A stretch of DNA of 64,000 nt from Callorhinus ursinus. Taxonomy: Eukaryota; Chordata; Mammalia; Carnivora; Otariidae. The stretch covers positions 6,515,795 to 6,579,794 of the forward strand of contig NW_020312775.1 of assembly GCF_003265705.1 (NCBI RefSeq), given 5' to 3'. Under the pieces are notes generated by a model. That model worked only from the letters and a program-made list of their open reading frames with translations. It was not told where the DNA came from and did not search any database. Made by a program: the position numbers and the translations under genes. Shown piece by piece: positions 22,828-33,384 of this stretch (position 1 is its first letter; every line of letters begins with the position of its first letter).

Positions 22828-23799
22828 CTACATACTTTCCTCTTAGGACGGCCTTTGCTGCATCCCAAAGATTTTGAACAGTTGTGTTTTCATTTTCATT
22901 TGTTTCCATGAATTTTTTTAATTCTTCTTTAATTTCCTGGTTGACCCATTCATTCTTTGGTAGAATGCTCCTTAGCCTCCACGTATTTGAGTTCTTTCCA
23001 ACTTTCCTCTTGTGATTGAGTTCTAGTTTCAAAACACTGTGGTCTGATAATATGCAGGGAATGATCCCAATCTTTTGGTACCAGTTGAGACCTGATTTGT
23101 GACCCAGGATGTGATCTATTCTGGAGAACGTTCCATGGGCACTAGAGAAGAATGTGTATTGTATTGCTTTGGTATGGAATGTTCTGAATATATCTGTGAG
23201 TTCATTTGGTCCAGTGTGTCATTTAAAGTCTTTATTTCCTTGTTGATCTTTTGCTTAGATGATCTGTCCATTTCAGTGAGGGGGCTGTTAAAGTCCCCTG
23301 CTATTTGTATTGTTTCTTTGATTTTATTATTAACTGGCTTATGTAATTGGCTGCTCCCATGTTAGGGGCATAGATATTTACAATTGTTAGATCTTCTTGT
23401 TGCATAGACACTTTAAGTATGATATAGTGTCCCTCCTCATCTCTTATTATAGTCTTTGGTTTAAAATCTAATTAGTTTGATGTAAGGATTGCCACCCCAG
23501 CTTTCTTTTGGTGTCCATTAGCATAGTAAATTGTTTTTCACCTCACTTTCAAAATGGAGGTGAACCTGGGTCTAAAATGAGTCTCTTGCAGACAGCATAT
23601 CGATGGGTCTTGTTTTTTTTTTTTTTTTAATCCAATCTGATAGCCTGTGTCTTTTGATTGGGTCATTTAGCCCATTTACATTCAGGGTAAGTATTGAAAG
23701 ATATGAATTTAGTGCCATTGTATTGCCTGTAAGGTGACTGTTACTGTATATTGTCTGTGTTCCTTTCTGGTCTTTGTTACTTTTAGGCTCTCTCTTTGC

Positions 23800-24701
23800 T
23801 TAGAGGACCCCTTTCAGTATTTCTTGTAGGGCTGGCTTCATGTTTGGAAATTCCTTTAGTTTTTGTTTGTCCTGTAAACTTTTTATTTCTCCTTCTATTA
23901 TCTTTCCTTCTATATTCTCCTTCTATATCTAGCGGATATAGTATTCTTGGCTGCATATTTTTCTCGTTTACTGCTCTAAATATATCATGCCAGTCCTTTC
24001 TGGCCTGCCAGGTCTCTGTGGATAGGTCCGTTGCCAATCTAATATTTCTACCATTGTAGGTTACAGACCTCTTGTCCCAAACTTCTTTCAGGATTTTCTC
24101 TTTGTCTCTGAGACTTGTGAGTTTTACTATAGATGTTGGGGTGTGGACCTATTTTTATTGATTTTGAGAGGGATTCTCTGTGCCTCCTGGATTTTGATGC
24201 CTGTTTCCATCCCCAAATTAAGGAAGTTCTCTGCTAGAATTTGCTCCAATATATCTTTTGCCCCTCTCTCTGTTTCTTTTTCTTCTGGGATCCCAATTAT
24301 TCTAATACTGTTTCGTCTTATGGTATCACTTATCTCTCGAATTCTGTCCTCGTGATTCAGTAGTTGTTTACTTCTCTTTTTCTTAGCTTCTTTATTCTCT
24401 ATCATTTGGTCTTCTATATCGCTAATTTTCTCTTCTACCTCATTTATCTTAGCAGTTATAGCCTCCATTTTTTATTGCACCTCATTAATAGCCTTTTTGA
24501 TTTTGACTTGGTTAGATTTTAGTTCTTTTATTTCTCCAGAAACGGTTTCTCTAGTATCTTCCATGCTTTTTTCAAGCCGAGCTAGTATCTTTATAATTGT
24601 CATTCTGAACTCAGTTCTGACATCTTACTAATGTCCATATTGATTAGGTCCCTGGCAACTGGTACTGCCTCTTGTTCTTTTTGTTGAGGTGAGTTATTCA
24701 T
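23800..24701 (-). pseudogene. L1-C ORF1 (RNA-binding ORF1p), broken
   Basis: ORF1p is the trimeric RNA-binding chaperone that packages L1 RNA. The start is placed at 24,701 (MNNSPQQKEQEA); the ATG eight bases upstream gives only three codons. The coiled-coil part shifts frame after about 30 codons. The RRM-like part is in the frame 24,127-24,468 ('IIGIPEEKETERGAKDILEQ'), and the C-terminal domain is in the frame 23,783-24,037 ('DLSTETWQARKDWHDIFRA'). The stop TAA lies opposite 23,800-23,802, about 80 bp before ORF2, the usual L1 spacing. At least two frameshifts. Confidence 0.88.
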
Positions 24702-24716
24702 CTTGTCATTTTGTCC

Positions 24717-26475
24717 AGAGCAGAACAGATGAATGAGAGAACAAAATGCTAACAGGGTAACAATGACCCCAGAAAAATATACAGTAAACAAATCAGAAGA
24801 GACCTGAAACTGGGGGAAAATAAAGGGAAAGAAAGCAAAAAGAATAAAAAAGAAAATAAAAAAAACAAAGTGATCAAATATGATCATATTCATCAATAGA
24901 TCAGTGCCACACACTAGAATTTGGGTGTATTTTTGTCTGTTAGAAGAAACTACCTCCCAAAATTTTAAAGAAAGAAAAACTTACATATATTCAAAAATAA
25001 TGGTAAATATGATGAAGGGATAGAATATGACTGTAAAGATGAAAATTTTAAAGATTCTATAAAAGGAATTGATAAGAAGTTTTTTGAATAAAGAAAGAAA
25101 AGAAATTTAAAAAAATAAATAAATAAAAGGGAGAGAATGTGATGAGCTAGGAGACCAGAACAAAGTCATACACTAGAGATTTAGAGTATATTTTGGTCTG
25201 TTAGAAGAAACTGTGTCCCCAAATTTTAAAGAGATATATACCAAAAATAAGGTTAACTACAACGAAAAGATAGAATATGACTCTAAAAATGAAAAATAAA
25301 AAAGATTTTCTAAAAAAGGATTGGTAAGATGTTCGTTGAATAATGGAAAAAGAAAAATAAAAAAATAAAAAAGAAAGAAAAGAAAATTAAAAAAATTAAC
25401 TTTGAAAGACTAAAGAATCCGGGGGAAAAAAGCCATGAATTCTATGTGCTGTATTCTCCTATTGCTGGAGTTATGCCATTTCTCATTGACAGGTAAACTT
25501 GGTCTTGGCTGGCTGTTCTTGCTCATCTTCTGGGGAAGGGACTGTTGCAGTGGTTCTCAAATGTCTTTGCCTGAGGCAGAATTGCCCCACCCCAGCCAGG
25601 GGCCAGGCTAAGTAATCTGCTCAGGTTTGCTCTCAGTAGCTTTTTTTCCCTGCAAGCTTTCCGTACAGCTTTGGAGAATGAGAGTGAAAATGGCAACCTC
25701 CCAGTCCAGAGGAGCTGAGAACTCGGGGCCCGACTCCTCAGTGTGCCCCCAGAGAAAAGCAGTCAATCACTCATGTCTCCCCAGTCTCCGGCCAGACTCG
25801 GTGCTCACCCGGCCTGTGACTGAGGGTTTCTATCTCTGGCACAGGACCTTTTTTTGAGTCCCCAAACCCAGCAGATTCCTGTGGTGTCATCCTCCCAGGG
25901 GAGGAAAGGGAGTCTCCCTGGATCTACCGTTTGTTGGGTCCCTGCTCCAAGAGCAGTGGCTCGACTGTGCCATGGATCACAGTTTATGCCAACCCTGAGA
26001 TGAGAGCCCACTCCTTGGCTCCGTCTCTGCAGCTGGCTTCTCCACTCCGATACTTGGGAGTTCTGCCGCACTCAGGCACCCCTGGTCTTTTGGTGACCCT
26101 GAGGGTCCTGAGACCACACTGTCCCAGCGAGGGTTCCACCCCCTGCTTAGCCACCGGAGCAACGTCCCTCAGCAGAGCTGACTTCTAATAGTTCCGATTT
26201 TCTGCTCTGCTACACTATCACTTGCCAGTAGCTGGCTGATAGAGCTCCCTCCCCCCATGGTCTATCTTCCCATATATTGCCTCAGATTCACTTCTCCACA
26301 CATCCTACCTTCCAGAAAGTGGTTGCTTTTCAGTTCAGAGAGTGGCTGCTATTCTTTCCTTCAGTCTCCTGTAGAGTTTGTAGGTGTTCAGAATGGTTTG
26401 ATACGTATCTAGCTGAATTCCTGGGACCAGACAAAATTTAGGTCTCCTACTACTCCACCGTCTTGCTCCTCCTCC
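24717..26475 (-). promoter_or_regulatory. L1-C 5'UTR with intron-like signals
   Basis: In L1 the 5'UTR carries the internal RNA polymerase II promoter. The first 167 nt (26,475-26,309) are followed by AAG|GTAGGA, a near-ideal splice donor also present in L1-F. At the ORF1 end, the position where L1-F has a CAG|GAC acceptor reads CTG|GAC here, so the acceptor has been lost. The GC-richer half (about 25,500-26,200) has short antisense and sense ORFs with no protein similarity that I recognise. Confidence 0.75.
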
Positions 26476-26807
26476 CATGCCACTTCTTTACCCTTTCATC
26501 AGTTGATGGACATTTGGGCTCTTTTTATATTTGGCTATTGTTGCTAATGCCGCTATAAACATCAGGGTGCATGTGTCCCTTCAAATCAGTACTTTTTTAA
26601 TCATTGGGTACAATTGTTGTATCAAAAGGTAGTTCCATTTTTCAGTTTTTGAGGAACCTCTATATTGTTTCCAGAGTTGCTGCACCAATTTGCATTCCCA
26701 CCAAGTGTAAGAGGGTTCCCTTTTCTCCACGTCCTTGCCCAAACCTGCTGTTTCCTGTGTTAATTTTAGACATTCTGACAGCTGTGAGGTGATCTCATTG
26801 TAGTTTT

Positions 26808-26816
26808 TAAGATTTT

Positions 26817-26856
<40 letters not shown>

Positions 26857-26860
26857 TTTT

Positions 26861-26891
<31 letters not shown>

Positions 26892-27032
26892 GGAGGAAGA
26901 GAGGGAGAGAAACAAGCAGACTTCATGCTGAGTGTGGAGCCCAAAGCGGGGTTGAAGCCCATGATGCAGAGATCATGACATGAGCCAAAATCAAGAGTCA
27001 GACATTTAACTGACTGAGCCACCCAGGTGCCC
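26808..27032 (-). repeat. Can-SINE in L1-B with expanded (TTTA)n tail
   Basis: Flanked by 'ctcattgtagtttt' (26,794-26,807) and 'ctcattgttgtttt' (27,033-27,046), one mismatch. The tail complement has grown to about ten TTTA/TTAT units (26,816-26,859), followed by a (GA)n-rich stretch. Confidence 0.93.
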
Positions 27033-28055
27033 CTCATTGTTGTTTTGATTTTTATTTTCCTGAAGATGAGTGATGTTTAGCATCTTTTCATGTGTCTGTT
27101 AGTCATCTGTATGCCTTCTTTGGAGAAATGTCTATTCATACCTTCTGCCTATATTTTAATTAGATTATTCATTTTTTGGGTGTTGAGTTTTAAAAGTTCT
27201 TTATATATTTTGAATATTAACCCTTTATTAGATATGTCACTAGCAAATATCTTCTCCCATTCCATAGGTTGCCTTTTAGTTTTGTTTATTGTTTCCTTTG
27301 TTGTGCAGAAGGTTTTTATCTTGATGAAGTCCTAACAATTTATATGTGCTTTTGTTTCCCTCACCTCAGACATATCTAGTAAGAAGTTGCTATGGCCAAT
27401 GTCAAAGAGGTTACTGCCTATGTTCTCTTCAAGGATTTTGATAGTTTCCTGTCACACATTTAAGTTTTTCATCCATTTTGAATTTATTTTTTGTGTATGG
27501 TGTAAGAAAGTTGTCCATTTTCATTCTATTGCTTGTTGTGGTCCACTTTTCCCAACACTATTTGTTGAAGAGACTGTCTTTTTCCCATTGGATATTCTTT
27601 CCTGTTTTGTCAAAGATTAGTTGACTGTAGAGTTGTAGGTTCACTTCTGGTTTTTCTATTCTATTCCATTGATCAATGTTTCTATTTTTGTTTTAGTACC
27701 ATACTGGATCACTACAGCTTTGTAATATAACTTGAAGTCTGGAATTGTTTTGTGTCCAGCTTTTCTTTTCTTTTTCAAGGCTGCTTTGGCTCTTCAGTGT
27801 TTTGTAGTTCCATACAAATTTCAGGATTGTTGATTCTAGCTCTGTGAAAAATGCTGTTGGTATTTTGATAGAGATTGCATTGAATGTGTAGATTGCTTTG
27901 GGTAATGTAACATTTTAACACTATTTGTTCTTCCAATCCATGAGCATGGTATGTCTTTCCATGTCTTTATGCCATCTTCAATTTTGTCAGCAGTGTTTTA
28001 TAGTTTTCAGAGTATAGACTTTTACCTCTTTGGTTAGGTTTAATCCTAGGTATCT

Positions 28056-28073
28056 TATTTTTTTTTTTTTTTG
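28056..28073. repeat. Poly-T run in L1-B ORF2
   Basis: An expanded T run where the other L1 copies read 'tatggttttgggtgc'. No flanking duplication, so it is an in-place expansion rather than an inserted tail. Confidence 0.7.
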
Positions 28074-29564
28074 TGCAACTGTAAGCGGGATTGATTCCTT
28101 GATTTCTATTTCTGCTGCTTCATTATTGGTGTATAGAAATGCAACAGATTTTTGTATATTGATTTTGTATCCTGCAACTTTACTGAATTCATATATTAGT
28201 TCTAGAAAAATTTTGGTGGATTTTTTTTGGTTTCTACATAATGTCATGTCATCTGCAAATAGTGAAATTTGGACACTTCCTTGCTGTTTTGGATGCCTTT
28301 TATTTCTTTTTGTTGTCTGTTTTCTGTGGCTAGGGCTTCCAGTACTATTTTAAATAACAGTGGTGAGAGTGGACATCCCTGTCTTGTTCCTGACCATAGA
28401 AGAAAAGCTCTCATTTTTTCCTCATTGAAGCTGGTATTAGCTGCTGTGGGTTTCACATGTATGACCTTTCTTACATTGAGGTATATTCCCTGTATCCCTC
28501 CTTTGTTGAGGGATTTTATCATGAATGAATGTTGTACTTTGTCAAATGCTTTTTCTGCATCTATTGAAATATCATATGGTTCTTAACCTTTATTTTATTA
28601 ATGTGGTGTATGACATTGATTGATTTGTGAATGTTGAACCACCTGCAGCCCAAGAATAAATCCCATTTGTTCTTGGTGAATGATTCTTTTAATGTATTGT
28701 TGGATTCTGTTTCTAGTATTTTGAGAATTTTTCCATCCATGCTCATCAGGGATAGGACTTTAGTTCTTTTTTTAAAGAAAGTCTTTGGTTTTGGAATCAA
28801 GGTATTGCTGACCTCATAGCATGAGTTTGGAAGGTTTTCTTCCACTTCTATTTTTTGGAATAGTTTGAGACAAATAGACATTAGATCTTTAAATGTAGAT
28901 TTCACCTGTGAAGCCATCTGGCCCAGGACTTTTGTTTATGGGGAAATTTTTGATTACTGATTCAATTTCTTTGCTGGTTATCAGTCTGTTCAAGTTTTCT
29001 ATTTCTTCCTGTTTCAGTTTTTGTAGTTAATATGTTTCTAGGAATTTGTCCACTTTTCCAGGTTGTCCAATTTGTTGGCACTCAATTTTTCATAACATTC
29101 TCTTAGAATTGTTTGTATTCCTGTGGTGTTGGTTGTTATTTCTCCTCTCTCCTTCTTGATTTATTTATTTGGGTCCTTTTTGTTTTCTTTTTGATAAGTC
29201 TGGCTAGGGATTTGTCACTTTTATTGATTTTTTTCAAAGAAACAACCCCTGGTTTCATTGATCTGTTCTATTTTTTTCAGTTTCTATATCATTTATTTGT
29301 GCTCTAATCTTTATTATTTCCCTTCTTCTGCTGGCTTTAGGCTTTCTTTTTCTTTTTCTAGCTCCTTAAGGTGTAAGGTTAGATTGTGTATTTGAGATTT
29401 TGCTTGCTTCTGGAGGTAGGCTTCTATTTCTATATACTTCCCTCTTAGGACCTCTTTTGCTACATCCCAACAGTTTGGACCATTGTGTTTTCATTTTCAT
29501 TTGCTTCTATGTATTTCTGTTTCATCTTTAATTTCCTGGATGACCCATTCAATTTTTAGTAGAA

Positions 29565-29602
29565 TGTTGTTTTTGTTTGTTTGTTTCTTTGTTTGTTTTT
29601 TA
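29565..29602. repeat. (TTTG)n expansion in L1-B
   Basis: About six TTTG-type units lie between two versions of the same L1 word ('tagtagaatgtt' and 'tagtagcatgtt'), suggesting a local duplication plus slippage. Confidence 0.75.
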
Positions 29603-30368
29603 GTAGCATGTTTTTTAACTTCCATGTACTTGTGTTTTTTTCCAAATTTTCTCTTGTGTTGACTTCAATTTTCATAGCATTTTGGTCAGGAAAGATGCAT
29701 GGTATGATCTCAATCTTTTTGTTCTTGTTGAGGCCTGGTTTGTGGCCTACTATGTGGTCTATTCTGGATAATGTTCCATGTGCAGTTGAAAAGAAAATGT
29801 ATTTTGTTATTTTAGGATGAAATGTTCTGAATATATCTGTGAAGTCCATCTGGTCCAGTGTGTCATTCAAAGTCACTGTTTCCTTGTTGATTTTCTATTT
29901 AGATGATCTGTCCTTTGATGTAAGTGGGGTGTTAAAGCCTCGTACTATTATTGTGTTATTTTCAATTAGTTGTTTTATGTTTATTACTAATTATTTTATA
30001 TATTTGGCTGCTCCCAAGTTGGGGGCATAAATATTTACAATTGTTAGGTCTTCTTATTCGAATGACCCCTTTATTATGATATATTGCCCTTCTTCATCTC
30101 TTGTTATAGTCCTTGGTTTAGAATCTAGTTTGTCTGATGGAGAACAGAGGTATTGCTACCCCAGCTTTCTTTTGACATCCATTTGTGTGATAAAGGTTTC
30201 TCCATCCCTTCACTTTAAATCTGCAGGTGTCTTTAGGTCTAAAATGGGTCTCTTATAGGCAGCGTGTAGATAGGTCTTGTTTTTTATCCATTCTGACAAC
30301 CTATGTCTTTTGATAGGAGCTTTTAGTCCATTTACATTCAAAATTCCTTTCTTGTCTTTGTCACTTTT

Positions 30369-30588
30369 TAAAAAAGATTTTATTTATTTATTTGAGAGAG
30401 ATATATAGAGAGAGATAAAGAGAGAGAGAGAGAGAGAGCATGAGTGGGGGGAGAGGAGCAGAGGGAGAGGGAGAAGCAGACTCCCCTGCTGAGCAGGGAG
30501 CTCAAAACAAGTCTTGATCCTAGGACCCCAGGATCATGACCTGAGCTGAAGGCATATGCCTAACCCACTGAGGCACCCAGCTATCCCC
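30369..30588 (-). repeat. Can-SINE in L1-B, antisense, GA-expanded
   Basis: Perfect 16-bp duplication 'tgtctttgtcactttt' at 30,353-30,368 and 30,589-30,604. A (GA)n expansion lies at about 30,396-30,440. Confidence 0.95.
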
Positions 30589-30764
30589 TGTCTTTGTCAC
30601 TTTTGTTCTCTCCCTTCCACACAAAGAGTTCCCTTTCATATTTCTTGCAAAGCTGGTTTAGTGGTCACAAACTCCTTTGGTTTTTGTTTGGGAAACTCTT
30701 TATCTCTCCTATTCTGAATGTTAGCCTCACTGGATATTCTTGGCTGCAGATTCTTCTGCATGAA

Positions 30765-31424
30765 TGACACACTAGACCAGATGGACTTAACAGATATATT
30801 CTGAACATTGCTCCTAAAACTGCAAAATATACATTCTTTTCAAATGTACATGGACATTCTCTAGAATACATCACATACAGGTCACAAAACTGGCCTCAAC
30901 ACATACAAAAATCCTGAAATCATACCATACACCTTTTTTGATCACAACACTATGAAACTGGAAGTCAATCACAAGAAAAACTCTGGAAAGACCACAAACA
31001 AATACATGAAGGTTAAACAACATCCTACTAAGCAATGAATGGGTCAACCAGGAAATAAAAAAAATAAAAAAAATACATGGAAAAAAATGAAAATGAAAAC
31101 ACAATAGAACAGATCAATGAAAACAAGAGTTGGTTCTTTGAAAAAAATAATAAAATTTATTAACTTCTGGGGTGCCTGGGTGGCTCAGTTGGTTAAGTGA
31201 CTGCCTTCGGCTCAGGTTGTGATCCTGGAGTCCTGGGATCAAGTCCCACATTGGGCTCCCTGCTCGGGGGGCGGGGGTCTGCTTCTCCCTCTGACCCTCT
31301 TCCCTCTCATGCTCTCTGTCTCTCATTCTCTCTCTCAAATAAATAAATAAAATCTTTAAAAAAATAAAATAAAATTTATTAATTTCTAGTCAGACTTATC
31401 AAAAAAAGAAAAGAGAATGGACCC
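30765..31424 (+). mobile_element. Sense L1 fragment with internal deletion and SINE
   Basis: The orientation flips at about 30,760. From there the plus strand reads the second half of the L1 endonuclease ('atgacacactagaccagatg') up to the start of the reverse-transcriptase domain ('gacttatcaaaaaaagaaaa'). Relative to L1-E, about 150-200 bp are missing after 'aatgaaaacacaa'. A SINE splits it at 31,169. There is no 5' end, 3'UTR or poly-A. Confidence 0.8.
31169..31370 (+). repeat. Can-SINE, sense, young
   Basis: Full head 'ggggtgcctgggtggctcag', tail AATAAATAAATAAAATCTTT. Seventeen-bp duplication 'aaaatttattaacttct' (31,152-31,168) against the same with one C/T change (31,371-31,387). A G-rich stretch 'ggggggcggggg' replaces part of the middle. 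Confidence 0.95.
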
Positions 31425-31570
31425 TATCCTTGATAACTATAGCTTTGTAGTGTATCTTGAAATCTGGAATTGTAATACCTCGGGCTTTGTTCTCCTTTCT
31501 CAGATTGCTTTGACTATTTGGGGTCTTTTGTGGTTCCATACAAATTCTAGTGTTATTTATTCTAGTTCAT
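31425..31570 (-). mobile_element. Antisense L1 fragment (reverse-transcriptase region)
   Basis: 'gataactatagctttgtagt' and 'tggttccatacaaattctag' are antisense L1 ORF2 just downstream of the reverse-transcriptase core. Its wording is closer to older mammalian L1 than to L1-B. About 145 bp, no ends. Confidence 0.75.
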
Positions 31571-33384
31571 GACAGTTATTTATCTAATAAAATATGGTTT
31601 ACAATTTAAAAAGAGATAAAATGAGAAAGCTTTTTTTTCCTCCTTTCCCTGTGTTACTAGTTCTCTGGCATCCACTTACTCTCCTTTTCAAAGTTAACAG
31701 GTTGATGTGAAGATTAAAAACAAACTTTCTAGGGTTATTTCTTCCACCACTGATATTTCGTAGCCAAGGTGGTTGTGGGTAGCTCAGTCTGTTACACAAA
31801 ATGTGTAAAGTGGGTCAATTGGAATTTCCTTTGTATAAAGAAATGCTTTTCGTTGAATGAATTATTTTGTAGAATTTTTTCCAATCCATATTTGTAATGC
31901 TCTTTATAAAACAGAGACAGTTATCATGATTTATTATAGAAAGTCATAGTTTGGGTCCATGCCATGTAAAGAAGAAAGGGAAACAGAAGCAGGGGGAAAA
32001 TCCACTGAGTACAGTCATTTAATTAGGATTATTAAATTATATTTATTTATTGAATACAACTATGGCCAATATTAGTTGTGGGTAATTTAGAACACAATAG
32101 AGTGACCTAATTATACAAACTTTCATGGATAATTTCAATCTTGCATATGTTAATATTAAGTGTACCTCGACTTCTACATGTATTTATTATGATTTCTTAT
32201 AATTTATCAATGACAAAATGAGTGATGATTATCCCAGTAAGGAAAAACAGAAAATTAACAAAGTTGGAATATACATATCTAATATTTAGAGTTAATACTA
32301 ACTCCAGTCTCCCCTTTGAGGCCACATAAGAAAGATAAAATATCAAGGTAAAAGTTTTGGTAACTAAATCATACTATATTTAAATGATAAGTGAACTTAT
32401 TTTATAGGAATCTAATAAAATATCCTACTGGGTAGAAAGAAATGTTTCTTCCTCCCCATTGATGTCAATTGTCAGATTAGTTCTAGATTTGAAACCTAAA
32501 TTTGTTCTTTCTGGTTTTGAAATTTTGTTTAAAGTTGTGAGTCTTTATCTTTTCTTGACCTATGCTGTCATAATGTGATGCGTTTCATTTTCCTTCCAGC
32601 TTTTATAATAGAACTAACTTTTCTTTCTGGAACCCTGTAATTTTAGGATTAGGATTCTTTGAATGGAAGAAACCATTGACTGACCTCAATCTTTTTAATT
32701 TCTGATCTCAGGTTCATCTAAACCCCATGATAGCACCATGGTCCAGAGTTTTTAAAGATACAGATTTCTTTTATTTCCTATTCCTCTTTAGAGAAAATAA
32801 TACCAACTGAAAAATTCTTCTGTCTGAAATACTTTCTCTTTGTGTTTGAGAGAAGTTAAAATGAGCCTTGAATCCTTTTATGCAAAGGTGGTATTTCAAT
32901 GTCTTGACCCCTGAGTCTTCAGCTTCACTTAGAGTAATTGCATTATTTTTAAAAGATGACTCATTCTTCAATATTAATTAATGTCAGAGTTTAGTTTAAA
33001 ATATCTTATATTTGAAATATTTTGTAATCAGAGGTAGAACTTCTAAAACAAAGTTTCTATGATGATCTGTAATTTATGGAACAGGATAAGATGAAGTCAC
33101 TTCACAAATACAAGATTTAAGGTTTTGAAAATTAACATTTTTTTTAATCAAGGAAGTTGCTAAATAGGAGAGCAAGAGTAAGTCAGTGCATCAGTGAACC
33201 AGAAGCTTGAAGCAGGCAGTTCTCCTTGAATGCAGTCTATTGGAACAAAAGAGAGAAGTTAATAGGCATAAAACATACATCTCCAAGTTCTAAAACACTA
33301 TCAATAGTACTTCATAAAGAGAAATAGAGAGTGGAGAAAAGGAAATAAAGGGTAATAAAATAATATATATTAATTTATTAAAAA
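31571..33384. other. Unique non-coding DNA
   Basis: AT-rich, no recognised element or exon. Confidence 0.45.

Larger units (their letters stand above)
19691..23718 (-). pseudogene. L1-C ORF2 (endonuclease/reverse transcriptase), broken
   Basis: Encodes the L1 enzyme that nicks target DNA and reverse-transcribes L1 and SINE RNA in the nucleus. The start is placed at the ATG opposite 23,716-23,718, where 'ATGGCACTAAATTC' matches the ORF2 start in L1-E. The endonuclease part (about 23,700-22,850) is full of stops and is followed by a SINE. The reverse-transcriptase core survives in a 519-codon frame (20,178-21,737), with [17 protein letters not shown] and the catalytic FADDM at 21,408-21,422. 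The C-terminus (WIKKM) lies at 19,875-20,057 next to a (TA)n tract, and the stop is near 19,691. Frameshifts and the SINE at 22,629 rule out a working protein. Confidence 0.9.
19226..26475 (-). mobile_element. L1-C: full-length LINE-1, antisense
   Basis: A complete insertion of about 7.25 kb (including one SINE) with a perfect 14-bp duplication 'catgccacttcttt' at 19,212-19,225 and 26,476-26,489. On the minus strand it opens with GGAGGAGGAGCAAGACGG, a normal L1 5' start, followed by a 5'UTR of about 1.77 kb, ORF1, ORF2 and a two-module 3'UTR ending in a T-rich (A-rich on minus) run. The 5'UTR holds a donor-like AAG|GTAGG at 26,309/26,308. Stops and frameshifts in both ORFs make it inactive as it stands. 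Confidence 0.95.
18806..30757 (-). mobile_element. L1-B: LINE-1 split by full-length L1-C, antisense
   Basis: The 3' part (3'UTR plus end of ORF2) lies at 18,806-19,225 and the rest of ORF2, its start and the ORF1 C-terminal region at 26,490-30,757. Joining the two restores a continuous ORF2 tail, and L1-C sits between with its own duplication. The 3'UTR is the older module starting 'aagtttttatttaaattcca'. ORF2 is broken throughout: 28,244-28,522 minus has [12 protein letters not shown], and 29,556-29,876 minus has endonuclease C-terminal sequence. Two SINEs interrupt it (26,808 and 30,369). The 5'UTR is absent. Confidence 0.88.

Noticed and set aside
25500..26200. GC-richer block as a CpG island or gene promoter
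   Set aside because: It matches the position of the L1-C 5'UTR, and the analogous block is present in L1-F. It is the element's own promoter region, not a host gene start.
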